The notes under the pieces are model-generated. The model saw only the letters and a list, made by a program, of their open reading frames with translations, did not search any database and had not been told where the DNA came from. A program made the position numbers and the translations under genes. Below are positions 30,004 to 39,044 of a stretch of DNA of 64,000 bases, one piece after another. The stretch's first letter is position 1. Each line of letters opens with the position of its first letter. Source of the stretch: Pseudomonas caspiana (GTDB lineage: Bacteria > Pseudomonadota > Gammaproteobacteria > Pseudomonadales > Pseudomonadaceae); the NCBI RefSeq assembly GCF_002158995.1, contig NZ_LOHF01000002.1:326866-390865 (forward strand). The letters are read 5' to 3'.

Positions 30004-30092
30004 AGAGCGCACGAGCATTGCGAAGCCGCGATGGCGGTCTGTCTGATAAACCGCTGTCGCGGGCTCGCGATGCTCTTGCCCCCCTACAGTCC
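30004..30092. repeat. Imperfect inverted repeat, REP-like
   Basis: GAGCGCACGAGCATTGCGAAGCCGCGA on the left is loosely complementary to CGCGGGCTCGCGATGCTCTTG on the right. It resembles the other Pseudomonas REP pairs but belongs to a separate sequence family. Confidence 0.55.
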
Positions 30093-30152
30093 CGTGTGTC
30101 CTGCGCGACAGTGCAGTGTCAGGGACACCAGGCAATCTTGCGTTTGAATGCC

Positions 30153-31091
30153 TTACTCGCGCCCCACAAACACATCCGCGAGTACCTGATTGCGCGGGAT
30201 ACCCGCCAGATAAAGCCGCTTGGCAAAAGTCTCGACGCTTTGCGGGTTGCCACAGAGCAAAGCCATAGTCTTGCGCGACAGCATGCGCAGGTCGGCCAGC
30301 ATTGCATCCAGTTCATCAGCCTTCACCAGCTGCACCTGAACACTGTCATGAGTACTCGCCAACTCCATCAGCTCGGCGCGCAAGTAATGCTCGCCACCAT
30401 CACGCGCCAAATGAATGAGCCTGATTGGCCCTTCATGCTCCTGACGCAACGCTTCACGCAGCACGCCCCACAATGGGCCTAGCCCGGTACCGGCGGCCAG
30501 CAACAACAGCGGCCGCTCCTGCCAATCGGGGTCATATTGCAACGCACCGCCCCGCAACTCGCCAAGCCCGATGAGCTCATCTATGCGCAAATGCCGGGCT
30601 ATGTCGGCAAAAGCACCGGATTGACGACAATCGATATGAAATTCCAGAAAGCGGTCTTCACCCGGCACACTCGCCAGCGAGTAAGGCCGGGCCACGCCGC
30701 TGTCAGTCCACAGCACCAGATGCTGACCAGCGCGATAACGCAGCGGGCGTTCCGGTTCAAGCCGTAAACGCAGCACTGTTGGACTGAGCCAGTCACATGC
30801 TGCGACCCGGGCGGGCGTCCCGTCACGCAATGGGTCAAAAGCCTGGACGCTCAAATCCTGCGTCACTCGACATTGGCAAGCCAGCCGCCAGCCCTGCTGA
30901 CGCTTACCGGCATCAAGCGCCTGCGGAAGCGCATCCGCGGGCTCGCCCTCGATACAGCGCACCAGACAGGCGTGACAACTCCCCGCCCGGCAGCTGTAAG
31001 GAACGTTGACGCCAGCCTGATTAAGGCTATCGAGTAAATTACTTCCTGCTGCGACCGTCCAGTGACGCTCGCCTACATGCAGTTCAGGCAT
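30153..31091 (-). CDS. 2Fe-2S ferredoxin/flavin NAD(P)H reductase
   Basis: Two-part electron-transfer protein, 312 aa. An N-terminal plant-type 2Fe-2S domain has ligands SCRAGSCHACLVRC (C-x4-C-x2-C) and a later CQC. An FAD-binding domain (RPYSLASVPGE) and an NAD-binding domain (LLLAAGTGLGPLWGVL) follow. The start ATG overlaps the end of the cyclase gene by 8 bases (ATGCCTGA), so translation is coupled. The electron acceptor is unknown. The same pair occurs in P. aeruginosa (recalled PA4331-PA4332). Confidence 0.88.
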   Translation of the reverse strand: MPELHVGERHWTVAAGSNLLDSLNQAGVNVPYSCRAGSCHACLVRCIEGEPADALPQALDAGKRQQGWRLACQCRVTQDLSVQAFDPLRDGTPARVAACDWLSPTVLRLRLEPERPLRYRAGQHLVLWTDSGVARPYSLASVPGEDRFLEFHIDCRQSGAFADIARHLRIDELIGLGELRGGALQYDPDWQERPLLLLAAGTGLGPLWGVLREALRQEHEGPIRLIHLARDGGEHYLRAELMELASTHDSVQVQLVKADELDAMLADLRMLSRKTMALLCGNPQSVETFAKRLYLAGIPRNQVLADVFVGRE

Positions 31092-32175
31092 CCACGTTTT
31101 CCCAGCCAGCCACACAACAATTACGCCCTGCACGCTTGGCGCGATACAACGCCTGATCTGCTCGATGCAGGGCGTCATCAAGATTGTCACTTTGCTGCAA
31201 CAGGGTCATACCCACCGAGAGACTCAGGTTCAAACCAGGCAACGCAGCCAGCTCAACCCGACTGAACGATTCGCGCACACGCTCGCAACAATCGATCAAT
31301 TGTTGCTCGTTACATAGCGGTATGAACAACACAAACTCCTCTCCACCGTAGCGCGCCAGCACATCACTTTCACGCAGACACTCTTCAGCGTGGGAGGCAA
31401 ACGCCTGCAGCACCTGATCGCCCGTTGAGTGACCATGGTTGTCATTAATGCGTTTGAAGTGATCAAGATCGATCAAAGCCAGCCCATGGGAAGCGTCACC
31501 GCTCAGTTGATTCACTTCCCGGGCCGCCATACGTAAAAAGTAGCGCCGATTGTACAGATTGGTGAGTTCATCGGTCGCGGCTAACTCCTCAAGCTGGGCC
31601 ATCATCCCGCGCAACGTGTCTTGGTGAGCCTGCAAGGCGTAGCGGCGCTGACGCATCCGCTGACGCTGGGCATACACATAACCGGCAAACAGACTGAGCC
31701 ACAGCAACATGACGAACAGGGCACTGATTTGCAGAAGCACAGTTCCGGGCTTGTGCATTGTCCCGTTGAAGAACTCCAACGCGTTAATACCAACAAAGCT
31801 CAAAAGCACCAACGCCGAACAGCGAGCAAAGACCATCGGCGTCAACTGGAATAGACCGAACAGCAGGATCGGCGCATACACGACCAAAAACACACCTCGG
31901 GCACCATCGAGGCAAGACAGCAGCCAGGCCAGCCAGCAAAGCGCTAGCACTACCTGGAGTTCAGTCAGGCTCGCATCCGTAAAACGCTGGTTGAATTTGC
32001 TCAGAAACATTGCCAGCACGACGAGTTGACTGAGCAACACAGATACGCTGCCAATCGCCGCCACATGAAGGGGCTGGTGAAGTTCACCAGCATAGATAGC
32101 CAGCCAGCTCAACAGCATGACGACCAGATACGTCGCGGCCGCCAAGCCAAAGCGCTTCAAAAAAAGAGATTGCAT
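31084..32175 (-). CDS. sadC: Membrane diguanylate cyclase (SadC-like)
   Basis: Makes cyclic-di-GMP from two GTP. 363 aa with about five N-terminal membrane segments (residues 1-170), a short coiled coil and a C-terminal GGDEF domain. The active site is intact (RYGGEEFVLF), and an inhibitory RxxD (RESD) lies five residues before it. The start at 32175 gives the compact MQSLFLKRFGL N-terminus; the ribosome site is weak. By position it corresponds to sadC of P. aeruginosa, a cyclase that promotes attachment; BifA, encoded 17 kb away, is the opposing phosphodiesterase there. Confidence 0.82.
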   Translation of the reverse strand: MQSLFLKRFGLAAATYLVVMLLSWLAIYAGELHQPLHVAAIGSVSVLLSQLVVLAMFLSKFNQRFTDASLTELQVVLALCWLAWLLSCLDGARGVFLVVYAPILLFGLFQLTPMVFARCSALVLLSFVGINALEFFNGTMHKPGTVLLQISALFVMLLWLSLFAGYVYAQRQRMRQRRYALQAHQDTLRGMMAQLEELAATDELTNLYNRRYFLRMAAREVNQLSGDASHGLALIDLDHFKRINDNHGHSTGDQVLQAFASHAEECLRESDVLARYGGEEFVLFIPLCNEQQLIDCCERVRESFSRVELAALPGLNLSLSVGMTLLQQSDNLDDALHRADQALYRAKRAGRNCCVAGWENVDA

Positions 32176-32588
32176 GACTGGGGATATTTCCCGCGGGCTG
32201 ATCGTGCTCAAAAAGGATTCCTTCCCATAGTGGCACCAGGCCAACAACCTTAGACCCGCATCAAAAAGTTTCCAGCCGACAAAAGGATAAATACGTTCAA
32301 ACTCGTTCAATTGCAACTGACACCAATAGCCCCCGCGTCCACGCAATACGAAGGCTGGAGGGCGTCTGCGTCAGCAATACCTATAAAATCCGGGGGGTAA
32401 ACCAATCTGCGGGCAAACATGCCTAAAGCGCAAAACCGATGGATGGACCTGCGGGGATGCGGGTTATACTGCCGCGCCTTTTTGTCGCAGCCAGCCGCGC
32501 TGGTGCAGCCATCGGACATCATCTGATCAAACATGGCTCAGACTATAATTTTGAATGTTCCCGTCCTAAACAGAGGAGCGCGCCCCAC
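32176..32588. other. Divergent sadC/fumarase promoter region
   Basis: About 410 bp with no gene. A perfect TATAAT at 32544-32549 lies 40 bp before the fumarase start and another -10-like TATACT at 32465-32470; neither has a good -35. Confidence 0.4.
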
Positions 32589-34112
32589 ATGACCGTGATC
32601 AAGCAAGACGACCTGATTCAGAGCGTAGCCGACGCCCTGCAATTTATCTCCTACTACCATCCGGTAGATTTCATTCAGGCCATGCACGAAGCCTATCTGC
32701 GCGAAGAGTCGCCTGCTGCCCGTGATTCGATGGCGCAAATTTTGATCAACTCGCGCATGTGCGCGACCGGTCATCGCCCAATCTGTCAGGACACCGGCAT
32801 CGTCACGGTATTCGTGCGCGTCGGCATGGATGTGCGTTGGGACGGGGCCACCATGGGCCTGGACGACATGATCAACGAAGGTGTGCGCCGCGCATACAAC
32901 CTGCCGGAAAACGTTCTGCGCGCTTCGATCCTGGCCGACCCGGCAGGTGCTCGCAAAAACACCAAGGACAACACCCCGGCTGTTATCCATTACTCCATCG
33001 TCCCGGGTAACACCGTGGAAGTGGACGTGGCTGCCAAAGGTGGTGGTTCGGAAAACAAATCGAAGATGGCGATGCTCAACCCGTCCGACTCGATCGTCGA
33101 CTGGGTCCTGAAAACCGTGCCAACCATGGGTGCTGGCTGGTGCCCGCCGGGCATGCTTGGCATTGGTATCGGCGGTACTGCCGAGAAAGCCGCGGTCATG
33201 GCCAAGGAAGTGTTGATGGAATCCATCGACATCCACGAGCTGAAAAAGCGCGGCCCATCCAACCGTATCGAAGAGATGCGTCTGGAGCTATTCGAGAAGG
33301 TCAACCAACTGGGCATCGGCGCCCAGGGCCTGGGCGGTCTGACCACCGTGCTCGACGTGAAAATCATGGACTACCCGACTCACGCCGCGTCGCTGCCGGT
33401 GTGCATGATTCCTAACTGTGCCGCCACGCGTCACGCGCATTTCGTACTTGATGGTTCCGGCCCGGCCTCGCTGGAAGCGCCACCGCTGGACGCCTACCCG
33501 GAAATCGTCTGGGAAGCCGGCCCGTCAGCGCGCCGCGTGAACCTCGACACTTTGACCCCGGAAGAAGTGCAGAGCTGGAAGCCGGGCGAAACCGTCCTGC
33601 TCAACGGCAAAATGCTCACCGGTCGCGATGCTGCGCACAAGCGTATGGTCGAGATGCTCAACAAAGGTGAAACCCTGCCGGTTGATCTGAAAGGTCGCTT
33701 CATCTACTACGTCGGCCCGGTTGATCCGGTGCGCGAAGAAGTGGTTGGCCCGGCTGGCCCTACCACGGCGACGCGGATGGACAAGTTCACCCGGCAGATC
33801 CTCGATCAGACCGGCCTGCTGGGCATGATCGGCAAGTCCGAACGCGGCCCAACGGCCATCGAAGCGATCAAGGACTACAAGGCTGTTTACCTGATGGCCG
33901 TGGGTGGCGCTGCCTACCTGGTGGCGCAGGCGATCAAGAAATCGAAAGTCGTGGCCTTTGCCGAACTGGGCATGGAAGCGATCTACGAGTTCGAGGTCAA
34001 GGACATGCCTGTCACGGTAGCCGTGGACAGCAAGGGCGAATCCGTCCACGTCACCGGCCCGCAGATCTGGCAGAAAAAGATCAGCGACAGCCTGGCGGTG
34101 GAAGTGCAGTAA
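32589..34112 (+). CDS. fumA: Class I (Fe-S) fumarate hydratase
   Basis: Interconverts fumarate and malate in the TCA cycle with a labile 4Fe-4S cluster, 507 aa. Cluster and substrate segments include RPICQDTGI, GAGWCPPGMLGIGIGGTAEKA, CMIPNCAATRHAHF and the C-terminal AYLVAQAIKKSKVVAF. The ATG at 32589 follows GAGGAG. Class I enzymes are oxygen- and iron-sensitive, and pseudomonads usually also carry an iron-independent FumC next to sodA; sodB, the iron form, is in this window but distant. Confidence 0.95.
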   Translation: MTVIKQDDLIQSVADALQFISYYHPVDFIQAMHEAYLREESPAARDSMAQILINSRMCATGHRPICQDTGIVTVFVRVGMDVRWDGATMGLDDMINEGVRRAYNLPENVLRASILADPAGARKNTKDNTPAVIHYSIVPGNTVEVDVAAKGGGSENKSKMAMLNPSDSIVDWVLKTVPTMGAGWCPPGMLGIGIGGTAEKAAVMAKEVLMESIDIHELKKRGPSNRIEEMRLELFEKVNQLGIGAQGLGGLTTVLDVKIMDYPTHAASLPVCMIPNCAATRHAHFVLDGSGPASLEAPPLDAYPEIVWEAGPSARRVNLDTLTPEEVQSWKPGETVLLNGKMLTGRDAAHKRMVEMLNKGETLPVDLKGRFIYYVGPVDPVREEVVGPAGPTTATRMDKFTRQILDQTGLLGMIGKSERGPTAIEAIKDYKAVYLMAVGGAAYLVAQAIKKSKVVAFAELGMEAIYEFEVKDMPVTVAVDSKGESVHVTGPQIWQKKISDSLAVEVQ

Positions 34113-34128
34113 GCACGTCGGCGTCAAT

Positions 34129-34156
34129 AAAAAACCCGCAGAGATGCGGGTTTTTT
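34129..34156 (+). terminator. Rho-independent terminator after fumarase
   Basis: CCCGCA/TGCGGG stem with A6 before and T6 after; a symmetric bidirectional type. Confidence 0.9.
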
Positions 34157-34176
34157 ATTGGAGTTTGAGAGCTATT

Positions 34177-34247
34177 GCAGGAGCTGCCGAAGGCTGCGAA
34201 GCATTCATGCTGATGCACCGCCATCGCAGCCTTCGGCAGCTCCTACA
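34177..34247. repeat. REP-type inverted repeat (GCTGCCGAAGGCTGCGA family)
   Basis: Near-consensus copy: GGAGCTGCCGAAGGCTGCGA on the left, TCGCAGCCTTCGGCAGCTCC on the right. Confidence 0.9.
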
Positions 34248-34290
34248 AGTCCAATTTTTACTGCGCGACAGCGCGCTGCCATAAACACAA

Positions 34291-34977
34291 TCAAGCCTTC
34301 GAAAGCCGACTCACACTCGTAATCTGCCCACTCCAGATCATTTCGTAATGCGCGGTCTGAACAATCGACTTCACGTGCCTGGGCGTCATCAGTGCCCAGC
34401 AATGATTGCCCGGCGAGCGAACGGAGTTGTAGCGAAGGCCTGGGTACCCTTCCCGCTTGGCGGCGTGACCCAACTGGCGAGCATGGGAATAATCATCAGG
34501 ATCGTAGATCGGGTCTGAAAGTGACAGCCCGGTAGCGTCTCGATTTGCCCCCTCGTTGAAGGTGCAAGACAGGCCACGAAACAGGAAACGCTCATAGTTG
34601 AGCCCTGCCACTCTCGACCAATAGTGATTCTGGTGATGCCGCACCTCAGCGATGGCGGTTTCCATCACATCGGCCAGATACAACACTCCGAAATCCCCCG
34701 AACTGAAACGCGAGCCCGCCGGATTGACGTGGGTGAACGGCCCTACCGCGTACGAACAGCCAGGAATACCAAATGGAATCTCGGCAACCGGGATCAACGC
34801 GATGCGCCCGATTTCATTCTGCAACCGAGGATTGGTCAGCGCCTGTAGCTGGTACAGCCCCTCAAACTCGGCAGCGTCGGCAACGTCGTCAAACAGATCA
34901 ATGGGCGGAAATCTGGAATTAACCAATCGATACGCCCGCTGCTCTTGCTCAGCAAGGAGTGGCAGGCTGTCGAGCAT
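34291..34977 (-). CDS. RES-domain toxin of a RES-Xre toxin-antitoxin pair
   Basis: 228 aa, one RES domain. The three name-giving residues can be placed in AYRLVNSRFPP (Arg), DVMETAIAEVRHH (Glu) and RYNSVRSPGNH (Ser). RES toxins deplete NAD+ by hydrolysis or phosphorolysis (established for Pseudomonas and mycobacterial members). The ATG shares one base with the antitoxin stop (TGATG), so expression is coupled and follows the antitoxin; in-frame GTGs just upstream are less likely. Confidence 0.9.
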   Translation of the reverse strand: MLDSLPLLAEQEQRAYRLVNSRFPPIDLFDDVADAAEFEGLYQLQALTNPRLQNEIGRIALIPVAEIPFGIPGCSYAVGPFTHVNPAGSRFSSGDFGVLYLADVMETAIAEVRHHQNHYWSRVAGLNYERFLFRGLSCTFNEGANRDATGLSLSDPIYDPDDYSHARQLGHAAKREGYPGLRYNSVRSPGNHCWALMTPRHVKSIVQTAHYEMIWSGQITSVSRLSKA

Positions 34978-35381
34978 CACCACTGTGCACCCCGAAGTGC
35001 GTCGACGCGGCGGAAGGTTTCATACAAAGAGACAAAGTCGCCCTGAGCCATGATGTCCAGCGGCTTGCGACCATTGAAGAACTCATTGTCGTTATCCATC
35101 GACGGGAAGCCGTAGACGTTGTCCGGGTTATCGAAGACCGTGCGCAACGCCGCATGAATATTCAGCACAAAGCTGATTCGCTGCATCTGGTCCATGTCCA
35201 GCCCGACTGACCATTCGGAGCCGGTCTGCTTGGCACGCGTGTAGGTGCTGCGGGAGATACGCAGAATCCGACACGCCTGTTCACTGGACGCATCCCACTT
35301 ATCAAGAATACGCAACGCAGTGCGCAGGCCGGACACGCAGTGTTCTTTAGAGAGCGGCTGGAGTTGTGGGACTGCGGACAT
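34977..35381 (-). CDS. Xre/MbcA/ParS-type antitoxin
   Basis: 134 aa: an N-terminal HTH (SEQACRILRISRSTYTRAK, about residues 32-50) and a C-terminal DUF2384 domain (FVLNIHAALRTVF through FFNGRKPLDIMAQGDF), the standard antitoxin architecture for RES toxins. The ATG at 35381 has AGG 8 bases upstream. It neutralises the toxin and should repress its own promoter; a 13-bp perfect inverted repeat over that promoter is the probable operator. Confidence 0.9.
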   Translation of the reverse strand: MSAVPQLQPLSKEHCVSGLRTALRILDKWDASSEQACRILRISRSTYTRAKQTGSEWSVGLDMDQMQRISFVLNIHAALRTVFDNPDNVYGFPSMDNDNEFFNGRKPLDIMAQGDFVSLYETFRRVDALRGAQW

Positions 35382-35393
35382 GCGAAGCACCTA

Positions 35394-35440
35394 TTGCATC
35401 TGTAGAATCAAACATTACCAATTAGAGTCTACAGATGCAA
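35394..35440 (-). promoter_or_regulatory. Promoter and inverted-repeat operator of the RES-Xre operon
   Basis: TTGCATCTGTAGA (35394-35406) and its exact complement TCTACAGATGCAA (35428-35440) are separated by 21 bp, a centre-to-centre distance near three helical turns. On the minus strand a TTGCAT -35 falls in the first arm, followed after 17 bp by TAATGT as -10, so both arms flank the core promoter. This fits autoregulation by the Xre antitoxin. Confidence 0.75.
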
Positions 35441-35530
35441 ATCGGTTTCTACGCCGTGCATCGCTCCCACTGGATCGCATCCACCCAGACAGAGGTGTGG
35501 CGTAAGTGATTCCCAGAATGGCCACAGCCC

Positions 35531-35619
35531 TGTGGGAGCCGAGCTTGCTCGCGATGAACGATAACGCGGAATACCTGCCACTGCGCTCGGCTTATCGCGG
35601 GCAAGCCCTGCTCCCACAG
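35531..35619. repeat. REP-type inverted repeat (TGTGGGAGC..GCTTGCTCGCGA family)
   Basis: TGTGGGAGCCGAGCTTGCTCGCGAT left arm with ATCGCGGGCAAGCCCTGCTCCCACA right arm. The same family occurs at 48.1 and 51.4 kb. Confidence 0.85.
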
Positions 35620-35632
35620 AACCTGCACAATC

Positions 35633-35726
35633 CCGTAGGAGTGGCTTTAGCCGCGAGGTCGTCGATACATTCGCAACATCTGCATTGCGAGGCATACCGC
35701 TCTCCCGGCTAAAGCCAGTCCTACGG
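35633..35726. repeat. REP-type inverted repeat (GTAGGAGTGGCTTTAGCCG family)
   Basis: CCGTAGGAGTGGCTTTAGCC pairs with GGCTAAAGCCAGTCCTACGG, with one mismatch. It lies 13 bp from the preceding REP of a different family and just downstream of the cardiolipin synthase gene. Confidence 0.85.
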
Positions 35727-35739
35727 TATGAGCAACAGC

Positions 35740-36897
35740 TCAGCCACGCCGATCCAGCAAGTTCACCACCAACCGATCAACCCATCCCCACAGCCGCTGT
35801 TTGACCCTGCTCCACAGTGGCCGGGCTTTCCAGTCGGCCAAGGTGATTTGCTTGCTCACGGCAAAGTCTTTTTCGAAGCTGGCAACCACGTCCCGCGTCA
35901 GGCCGACGTCGAGGGCTTCCAGGTTGGCTTCCAGGTTGAAGCGCAGGTTCCAGTGATCGAAATTGCACGAACCAATGCTGACCCAGTCATCGATCAAGAC
36001 CATCTTCAAATGCAGAAAGCACGGCTGGTATTCAAAGATTTTGACGCCCGCACGCAGCAACCGCGGGTAATAGCGATGCCCGGCGTAACGCACTGAAGGG
36101 TGATCGGTGCGCGGCCCGGTAAGGAGCAAACGCACATCAATGCCTTGGGACGCTGCCTTGCGCAATGAACGGCGGACTTTCCAGGTTGGCAAAAAATAAG
36201 GCGTCGCCAGCCAGATGCGTTTGTGGCCGCTGTTCAGCGCCCGCACCAAGGACTGCAGAATGTCACGGTGCTGGCGGGAATCCGCATAGGCAACACGGCC
36301 CAATCCGTGACCTGAAACAGGAACCTTGGGCAGCCGTGGCAAACCGAAATTCTCCGCAGGGCGCCATGCTGTGCGACGCGGGTTGGCGTGAAACTGGCGA
36401 TCAAACAACGCCTGCCAGTCGATGACCAGCGGCCCGGTGATTTCCACCATCACTTCATGCCACTCGCTGACCTCCTCGGCAGGCTGCCAGAATTCATCGG
36501 TGACGCCCGTACCGCCAACCACTGCGAGCTTCTTATCCACCAGCAGCAATTTGCGATGGTCGCGGTAAAAGTTGCGCACACCGCGCCGCCAGTTAATGCG
36601 GTTGTAGAACCGCAGGATCACGCCCGCATCAGTCAGTCGCTTGCGCAGCCCCAAGGTAAAAGCCTGGGAGCCGAAGTCATCAAACAGGCAGCGCACGATC
36701 ACGCCGCGTTGAGCCGCATCCACCAAGGCGCGCACGACCGCATCAGCACACGCGCCTGCCTCGACCAGATAAAGCTCCAGCTCGACTTGCTGCTGAGCGC
36801 CGTCAATGGCGGCGATCATGCGCGGGAAGAACGCTGGGCCGTCGATCAACAGTTGAAACTGGTTGTTTTCACGCCACGGAAAAATCGCCCCGGCCAT
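35740..36897 (-). CDS. Phospholipase D-family cardiolipin synthase (ClsB-like)
   Basis: 385 aa with two complete HKD motifs: HRKLLLVD at about residues 114-121 and HLKMVLID near residue 300, each followed by the GG/S..N elements (VVGGTG; IGSCNFD). No N-terminal membrane helices, as in ClsB/YbhO. Such enzymes condense phosphatidylglycerol, or phosphatidylethanolamine with PG, to cardiolipin; the substrate cannot be read from sequence. It ends after two REP elements and follows yceI at a distance of one base. Confidence 0.85.
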   Translation of the reverse strand: MAGAIFPWRENNQFQLLIDGPAFFPRMIAAIDGAQQQVELELYLVEAGACADAVVRALVDAAQRGVIVRCLFDDFGSQAFTLGLRKRLTDAGVILRFYNRINWRRGVRNFYRDHRKLLLVDKKLAVVGGTGVTDEFWQPAEEVSEWHEVMVEITGPLVIDWQALFDRQFHANPRRTAWRPAENFGLPRLPKVPVSGHGLGRVAYADSRQHRDILQSLVRALNSGHKRIWLATPYFLPTWKVRRSLRKAASQGIDVRLLLTGPRTDHPSVRYAGHRYYPRLLRAGVKIFEYQPCFLHLKMVLIDDWVSIGSCNFDHWNLRFNLEANLEALDVGLTRDVVASFEKDFAVSKQITLADWKARPLWSRVKQRLWGWVDRLVVNLLDRRG

Positions 36898-36898
36898 A

Positions 36899-37480
36899 TC
36901 AGCGCGCCGTGAAAATCAAAACAGCACCCACCGGCACCGCGAGGCTGACGGCCGACAAGCCAGCCGCATTGCGCAGGGTCGTGAAGCCGGGCACCAGATC
37001 GAAATCCTGCGCATTCACCACCAACGGCTCAAGGGTCACGACCTGAAAACGTCGTTCATCAAGACGCGTGGCGAGCAGTTCGGCTCGATAGCTGTGGGAT
37101 TTGCCATGCAGTTGCACCACCAGCGGCAGGCGCAATTCCAGCTGCGCACCGGGAGCCAGATCATTGATCGGTCCCAAATCCAGCTGAGCATTGATTTTCG
37201 CTCTGGGGAATTTATCGATGTTGAAGACTTGCTCGCGAATGCGCTCATCACGCAGGGCGATGCCGGTGCTGACCGACTCCAGCTCGACTTCAAGCTCAGC
37301 CGCGCCTTTACGATCAACTTTCCCGTGCAAGGTCAAAAAGCGATGCACTTCAGCAATGTTGGCGTTTTTAGTCGAGGTGAACGACAGCCTCGAGGATTCG
37401 TTATCCAGATACCAGTTCGCCTGAGCGGGCAACGCTGTCAGCGCCAGCAAGGCCAGCAGCAGGCGGGTTGTGATGGGCAT
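36899..37480 (-). CDS. YceI-family periplasmic lipid-binding-like protein
   Basis: 193 aa. A cleavable signal (LLLALLALTALPAQA-N) precedes a YceI beta-barrel, with the typical opening WYLDNESSRLSFTSTKNANIAEVHRF. YceI members bind polyisoprenoid or other amphiphiles in the periplasm; no ligand can be inferred. It is encoded directly upstream of the ClsB-like gene (one base between them), so the two are probably co-transcribed. Confidence 0.88.
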   Translation of the reverse strand: MPITTRLLLALLALTALPAQANWYLDNESSRLSFTSTKNANIAEVHRFLTLHGKVDRKGAAELEVELESVSTGIALRDERIREQVFNIDKFPRAKINAQLDLGPINDLAPGAQLELRLPLVVQLHGKSHSYRAELLATRLDERRFQVVTLEPLVVNAQDFDLVPGFTTLRNAAGLSAVSLAVPVGAVLIFTAR

Positions 37481-37560
37481 GCAAACTCCAGATGCGCATT
37501 AAGGGGCAACCGTACCGCCTGTCTGACCGCAGGCGAACTGCTACGTTCGCATCCGGTTTT

Positions 37561-37893
37561 TCATGGCGCTGACGGTAGCAAGCGACAGCCTTGTCGCTCG
37601 CCCTGCCAAGTGGCCACATTACTGCGGCCAAGACCTTCGGCAGTTACCCGTTTATTCGCCGCGTCGTCGAGCAAGCTGCTCGGTACGTACTGTTTGACGT
37701 AGCCACGGCAATACTCGGCGGAATTAAGCATGACGTAGCGACAGGAGCAATACTCTTTGGCGGTATAAGCGCTAATGATGCTCGGGAACGCTGCCAATGC
37801 GACTCGGTTTTGCCAAACCAGCACGCCCAGTGCCACCAGTATCAGTAGCAGCAGACTGCTGAATGGGCGACGGCGAATAAAACCTTTGGTCAT
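37561..37893 (-). CDS. Small membrane-anchored hypothetical protein
   Basis: 110 aa, not recognised. An N-terminal signal anchor (about residues 12-33, SSLLLLILVALGVLVW) follows basic residues. A periplasmic part has four clustered Cys (EYCSCRYV, YCRGY) and a fifth near the end (QGCRLL), suggesting disulphides. GAGGGG precedes the ATG at 37893. It lies 31 bp behind the serine hydrolase gene in the same direction, a probable two-gene unit. Confidence 0.72.
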   Translation of the reverse strand: MTKGFIRRRPFSSLLLLILVALGVLVWQNRVALAAFPSIISAYTAKEYCSCRYVMLNSAEYCRGYVKQYVPSSLLDDAANKRVTAEGLGRSNVATWQGERQGCRLLPSAP

Positions 37894-37924
37894 GGGTTTC
37901 CCCTCATTGAAAGGCATTTTCTGT

Positions 37925-38968
37925 TTACTGCTTGACGACGGCTGGCTTCTCTTTACCAAACGCCGCCATGGCCAGTTTTAGAAGCTGATCGTGAGAGTAA
38001 CTACCATCCCGATCATCGGCATAACGCACGATCACCAGCCCGGCACTGGGCACCACATACAACGCCTGCCCCCAATGGCCCAGCGCCGCAAAGGTGTCGG
38101 CGGGCGCATCGGGCCATGGGCCTTTGTTGCCGTTTGCGGTGCGATTGAGCCACCACTGGCCGCCAGAAACTTCGGCGTCGGGTTGTGAATTGGCAAAGGG
38201 CGTCAGAACAAAGTCGATCCAGGTTTCAGGCACTAACTGCTGGCCATTCCACAATCCTCGACGTTGCATCAGCAAGCCGATGCGGGCCAGATCCCGTGCG
38301 GTCATGTAGGCATAGGAAGAACCGACAAAAGTGCCACTGGCGTCGGCTTCCCAGGTAGCGCTGCTAATGCCCAGCGGCTCGAACAACGCCGACCACGGGT
38401 ACTCCGTGTAGGCCTTTTCCCCGACCATGCCTTTCAACGCCGCAGACAGGACGTTGCTGTCGCCACTGGAATACAGGAACGACGTACCCGGTGGATGAGC
38501 GCCGCGATGCTCGGCCGTAAAGCGCGCCATGTCGTCCCGGCCACGGGTGTAAAGCATGGCGACCACCGAGGAATTGAGCGGGGCGTATTCGTAGTCTTCC
38601 TGCCAATCCAGCCCGGAGGTCCACTGCATCAGATGCTTGATCTTGATATCGGGATGAGAGCGCAACGGTGGATAGAATTTTGCGGCGGGATAATCCAGCG
38701 CAAAACGCCCCTCTCCGAATGCTACGCCCAGCACCGTTGCCATGATGCTTTTACTGATTGACCAGGTCAGATGCGGCGTCTGGGCCGTGGTCACTCCGCC
38801 ATAGCGTTCGTAAAGCACCTGACCGTCGCGCATCACCAATAAGGCGTCAGTGCGAATGCCTTCTCGGGTTTCGTCGTTGCGGGTCGCGAAGGCGTAATTC
38901 TCAAAGTCCTGGAGCGCGTCGGCGTTCGCGTTGACAGCAAATAGCAGAAACAACCAGGCGAATCGCAT
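37925..38968 (-). CDS. Serine hydrolase of the beta-lactamase (class C/DD-peptidase) superfamily
   Basis: 347 aa with a signal peptide (MRFAWLFLLFAVNANA). The catalytic SxxK is SISK at residues 70-73; the Tyr element is YSSGDSN; the third motif appears to be GHWGQ. This pattern matches esterase or 6-aminohexanoate-dimer-hydrolase-like members rather than true beta-lactamases, so antibiotic resistance should not be assumed. The ATG at 38968 is chosen because it begins the signal peptide; the upstream extension has none. Confidence 0.82.
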   Translation of the reverse strand: MRFAWLFLLFAVNANADALQDFENYAFATRNDETREGIRTDALLVMRDGQVLYERYGGVTTAQTPHLTWSISKSIMATVLGVAFGEGRFALDYPAAKFYPPLRSHPDIKIKHLMQWTSGLDWQEDYEYAPLNSSVVAMLYTRGRDDMARFTAEHRGAHPPGTSFLYSSGDSNVLSAALKGMVGEKAYTEYPWSALFEPLGISSATWEADASGTFVGSSYAYMTARDLARIGLLMQRRGLWNGQQLVPETWIDFVLTPFANSQPDAEVSGGQWWLNRTANGNKGPWPDAPADTFAALGHWGQALYVVPSAGLVIVRYADDRDGSYSHDQLLKLAMAAFGKEKPAVVKQ

Positions 38969-39044
38969 GGGGTGTATCTCGAATGTGGACCGCCGGACTG
39001 TAGCAGTGAGTTGTGACGAATATTCAGACAGAGCAGATTTCCTG

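Noticed and set aside
28468-30135. 555-codon minus-strand frame over pykA
   Set aside because: Mirror of the pyruvate kinase coding sequence; GC-rich codon use produces open antisense frames here.
37925-38968. Class C beta-lactamase resistance gene
   Set aside because: SxxK is present, but the other motifs fit esterase-like relatives; naming it a resistance gene would overstate the evidence.
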